Assembly: GCF_051401765.1 (NCBI RefSeq)
Contig: NW_027480565.1
Span: 1,051,001 to 1,115,000 of the forward strand
Direction of reading: 5' to 3'
Source: Calliopsis andreniformis
Taxonomy: Eukaryota; Arthropoda; Insecta; Hymenoptera; Andrenidae
DNA: 64,000 nt
The notes below the pieces were generated by a model, which was not told the origin of the DNA, ran no database searches, and saw nothing but the letters and a program-made list of their open reading frames with translations. Below, in pieces: positions 62,417 to 64,000 of this stretch (position 1 is the stretch's first letter; each line of letters starts with the position of its first letter). The translations under genes and the position numbers were made by a program.

Positions 62417-64000
62417 ATGGATGACGCACCCATGTTAGGTGGTCATCAAAGCAGCGGCGCGTCCACTGGCGACGCCGCACCAGTTGCTGAAGGCGAATCC
62501 GGTTCTCTGCAATCCTCGAGAGAGGTCTACGTGTGTGAATACCCCGGATGTGACCGAGTATTTTCAACTAAGACGGGGCGTGGAGTCCACCAACAGAGGA
62601 CTCATAAGGACTGGTACGATGCTCGACAAGACACAACTCGAGTGAAAGCTCGGTGGTCCCCTGAAGATTCGGCCATTCTGGCTAAGCAGGAGGCGCGACT
62701 GACTCTGCAGGGCGTGCGTTTTATGAACCAAGAGCTCCTGAAGGTTATTCCCGACAGAACTCTGGAAGCAATTAAAGGGCAGAGACGAAAGGCGGAGCAC
62801 AAGGCCTTAGTAGAGCAGCTTTTAATATCAATGCGCTCGCAAATAGATATGGATTCTCCGCCAATCATCGATAACGATACACCTGCTCTGGTCGATAACA
62901 CCGCTGATCAGCGCACGCCCAATCAGGTTCCAAACGATCCCTCCTATAACGCGACCCAAAAGGTGGTCTTTGAATATCTGCGGAAGCTGCCGCCCTGTAG
63001 CTGCCGCAACCTCAACAGCGACAAGTTAAATAAGATCGTCAGGTCGTTGAATGTCTGGAGTGCTGCGCAGATTTTCGAAGAAATTTGTATATATCTTCGG
63101 GAAACATTCCCAAGTCGCCATAAACAAACCAGGCCAGTGATATCGACAGCATCTCCACTACAGTCGCGCCGTAAGCTTCGCAGAGCCGAGTATGCGGTGG
63201 TCCAAAAAGCGTGGAAGCGAAACCGAACTTCTTGTATGCGTGACATTTTGCGAGCCAAACGTACATCGGCAACACCTTCAAAAGAGATCATGGTCCCTTT
63301 CTGGGAAACAATCATGACCTCCGGTGACTCCAGTTCACCTGGTACCACGTCTAGGAAGGAAGTCCGGACGGAACTTTGGGCGCCTATTACATCTGCTGAG
63401 GTAAAGGCTGCGTTGCCTCCCCTAGGCACTGCGCCCGGTCCCGATGGATTCTCCGTCAATGAGTTCCGTAGTGTCCCTATAGGTATATGGACTAGAATAT
63501 TTAACATCTTTATTCTATGTGGTAGGCTCCCAAAACAGCTGTTGGAGTCAAGAACCACCCTCATACCCAAGAAAGAAGGAGCTTCGGAACCAGGTGACTT
63601 TAGACCCATCACGGTCTCTTCGACCATCACTAGGGCCTTCCATAAGATCTTGGCCAACCGAATGTCTCAGTACATCCCGCTTGACCCTCGTCAGAGGGCC
63701 TTCAGACCGATAGATGGATGCTCGGAGAACATCTTCCTGATGGACTTCATTTTAAGATATTCCAGACAGAACTACCAACCTCTGTTTATGGCATCCCTAG
63801 ATGTGGCTAAGGCCTTTGACTCGGTCACGCATCAGACCATCTTGGATACCCTCCGATCAGCTGGGGTTCCTAGTTTAATGGTCGAGTACATTGCGGAGGC
63901 TTATGGACAGTCAACTACACGGCTCCAATGCGAAGGATGGGAATCCCATGCGATACACCCAACTTGTGGAGTTAAGCAGGGTGACCCTCTATCACCGATA
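62417..64000 (+). CDS. R2: R2 retrotransposon protein, N-terminal 528 residues (partial at 3' end)
   Basis: This is a multifunctional protein that binds 28S target DNA, nicks it and copies its RNA by target-primed reverse transcription. The start is the first in-frame ATG after the stop at 62327 (MDDAPM); a second ATG follows at 62432. Residues 1-38 are Ser/Gly/Ala-rich. A CCHH zinc finger has C40, C45, H58 and H63 (C-x4-C-x12-H-x4-H). A Myb-like segment follows (RWSPEDSAILAKQE, residues 79-92, to about 135). No second finger exists upstream, as in the R2-D group. Residues about 185-330 form the linker before the reverse transcriptase. APGPDGF is at 339-345, TLIPKK at 381-386 and DFRPIT at 394-399. 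Motif A is SLDVAKAFD with catalytic D462, and motif B is GVKQGDPLSP at 518-527. The frame has no stop or frameshift. The window ends before the second catalytic motif, the thumb, the CCHC motif and the endonuclease, so activity cannot be judged. Confidence 0.93.
   Translation, partial: MDDAPMLGGHQSSGASTGDAAPVAEGESGSLQSSREVYVCEYPGCDRVFSTKTGRGVHQQRTHKDWYDARQDTTRVKARWSPEDSAILAKQEARLTLQGVRFMNQELLKVIPDRTLEAIKGQRRKAEHKALVEQLLISMRSQIDMDSPPIIDNDTPALVDNTADQRTPNQVPNDPSYNATQKVVFEYLRKLPPCSCRNLNSDKLNKIVRSLNVWSAAQIFEEICIYLRETFPSRHKQTRPVISTASPLQSRRKLRRAEYAVVQKAWKRNRTSCMRDILRAKRTSATPSKEIMVPFWETIMTSGDSSSPGTTSRKEVRTELWAPITSAEVKAALPPLGTAPGPDGFSVNEFRSVPIGIWTRIFNIFILCGRLPKQLLESRTTLIPKKEGASEPGDFRPITVSSTITRAFHKILANRMSQYIPLDPRQRAFRPIDGCSENIFLMDFILRYSRQNYQPLFMASLDVAKAFDSVTHQTILDTLRSAGVPSLMVEYIAEAYGQSTTRLQCEGWESHAIHPTCGVKQGDPLSPI

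Larger units (their letters stand above)
62160..64000 (+). mobile_element. R2: R2 non-LTR retrotransposon, 5' part (runs off the window)
   Basis: The element reads left to right and is cut by the window end. It comprises 28 bp of 28S rDNA (62160-62187), a 5' UTR with an HDV-like ribozyme (to about 62333), and an open reading frame from 62417 onwards with zinc finger, Myb-like and reverse transcriptase motifs. R2 elements normally insert between TTAAGG and TAGCC of the 28S gene. Here TTAAGG is followed by CAGTCG, the start of the element proper, and everything left of 62160 is satellite, not 28S. This is therefore an ectopic copy (or an assembly join). Codon content and composition differ sharply from the satellite, with balanced bases and no heptamers. 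The remaining reverse transcriptase, the C-terminal CCHC finger, the restriction-like endonuclease and the 3' UTR are expected beyond the window. Confidence 0.93.

Noticed and set aside
62241..62438. A 65-codon + strand frame starting with TTG in the R2 5' UTR.
   Set aside because: It lies within the ribozyme and 5' UTR, in another frame from the R2 protein. It has no recognisable domain and no ATG before the middle of the frame.
62439..62645. Short + strand frames at 62439-62645 and 63519-63713.
   Set aside because: Both are overlapped by the R2 reading frame in a different phase, and the R2 frame carries clear zinc finger and reverse transcriptase motifs.
62564..63657. - strand frames of 78-237 codons inside the R2 coding region.
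   Set aside because: They are antisense shadows of the R2 protein with no domain signature.
62160..64000. Other target-specific non-LTR families (R1, R4, telomere-repeat elements) as identity of the element.
   Set aside because: The 28S remnant ends exactly at the R2 insertion site, the delta-like ribozyme is in the R2 position, and the CCHH finger plus Myb segment before the reverse transcriptase is the R2 layout.

Overview
The window comes from a eukaryotic, almost certainly animal, nuclear genome. It has two very unequal parts. Bases 1-62159 are one uninterrupted tandem array built on a 7-bp unit (TTGAGGA on the + strand, TCCTCAA on the - strand). Bases 62160-64000 are the 5' part of an R2-type non-LTR retrotransposon on the + strand. 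I see no host gene, tRNA, CRISPR array or bacterial-style operon. The case for an animal rests on the R2 element, because the R2 lineage lives in the 28S rRNA genes of animals. A single N-terminal CCHH zinc finger is the arrangement of the R2-D group known from insects such as Bombyx and Drosophila, so an arthropod is a reasonable but unproven guess.

The satellite is not a plain heptamer run. Dozens of diverged landmark blocks of about 100-200 bp recur in it, separated by variable numbers of near-consensus heptamers. I call them module A (core GAAAACTGTGAATTGAGGAT then ATTCTATTGAGG), module B (core GAATTCAGGATATTCTATTG, flanked by ATTGATGGTTGAG), module C (GATCTAGGATTGGAGATTG) and module D (GAGGACGAGGACTGAGGGTT). 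They are arranged in higher-order repeats and segmental duplications. A family of about 3.26 kb covers roughly 1-16 kb. An interleaved set of duplications lies at 26-42 kb, including a clean 2522-bp tandem duplication at 37.4-42.5 kb. A 1.2-kb block at 48.2 kb recurs at 51.9 kb. A dimeric repeat of about 1.76 kb occurs three times at 54-59 kb. A 140-bp duplication ends at the retrotransposon. Variants of the same module are shared within a region but differ between regions, which points to local homogenisation.

The long open frames on the - strand of the satellite are artefacts. Seven is coprime with three, so all three frames of TCCTCAA repeats encode the same stop-free heptapeptide (SILNPQS).

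The most interesting spot is the junction at 62159/62160. The R2 element is not in 28S rDNA. It abuts the satellite directly, yet begins with the 28 bp of 28S rDNA that normally lie just upstream of the R2 insertion site. The first seven of those bases (GGCGGGA) form a perfect helix with TCCCGCC at 62280-62286. The region between and beyond folds as a hepatitis-delta-like (HDV-like) self-cleaving ribozyme. The junction therefore sits at the predicted ribozyme cleavage site, as expected if a processed R2 RNA cut from a 28S co-transcript was reverse-transcribed into satellite DNA. The R2 reading frame is open from 62417 to the end of the window (528 codons: zinc finger, Myb-like segment, first half of the reverse transcriptase), so the copy may be young. 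Its remaining reverse transcriptase, endonuclease and 3' UTR lie outside the window. An assembly join at 62159 is the main alternative.
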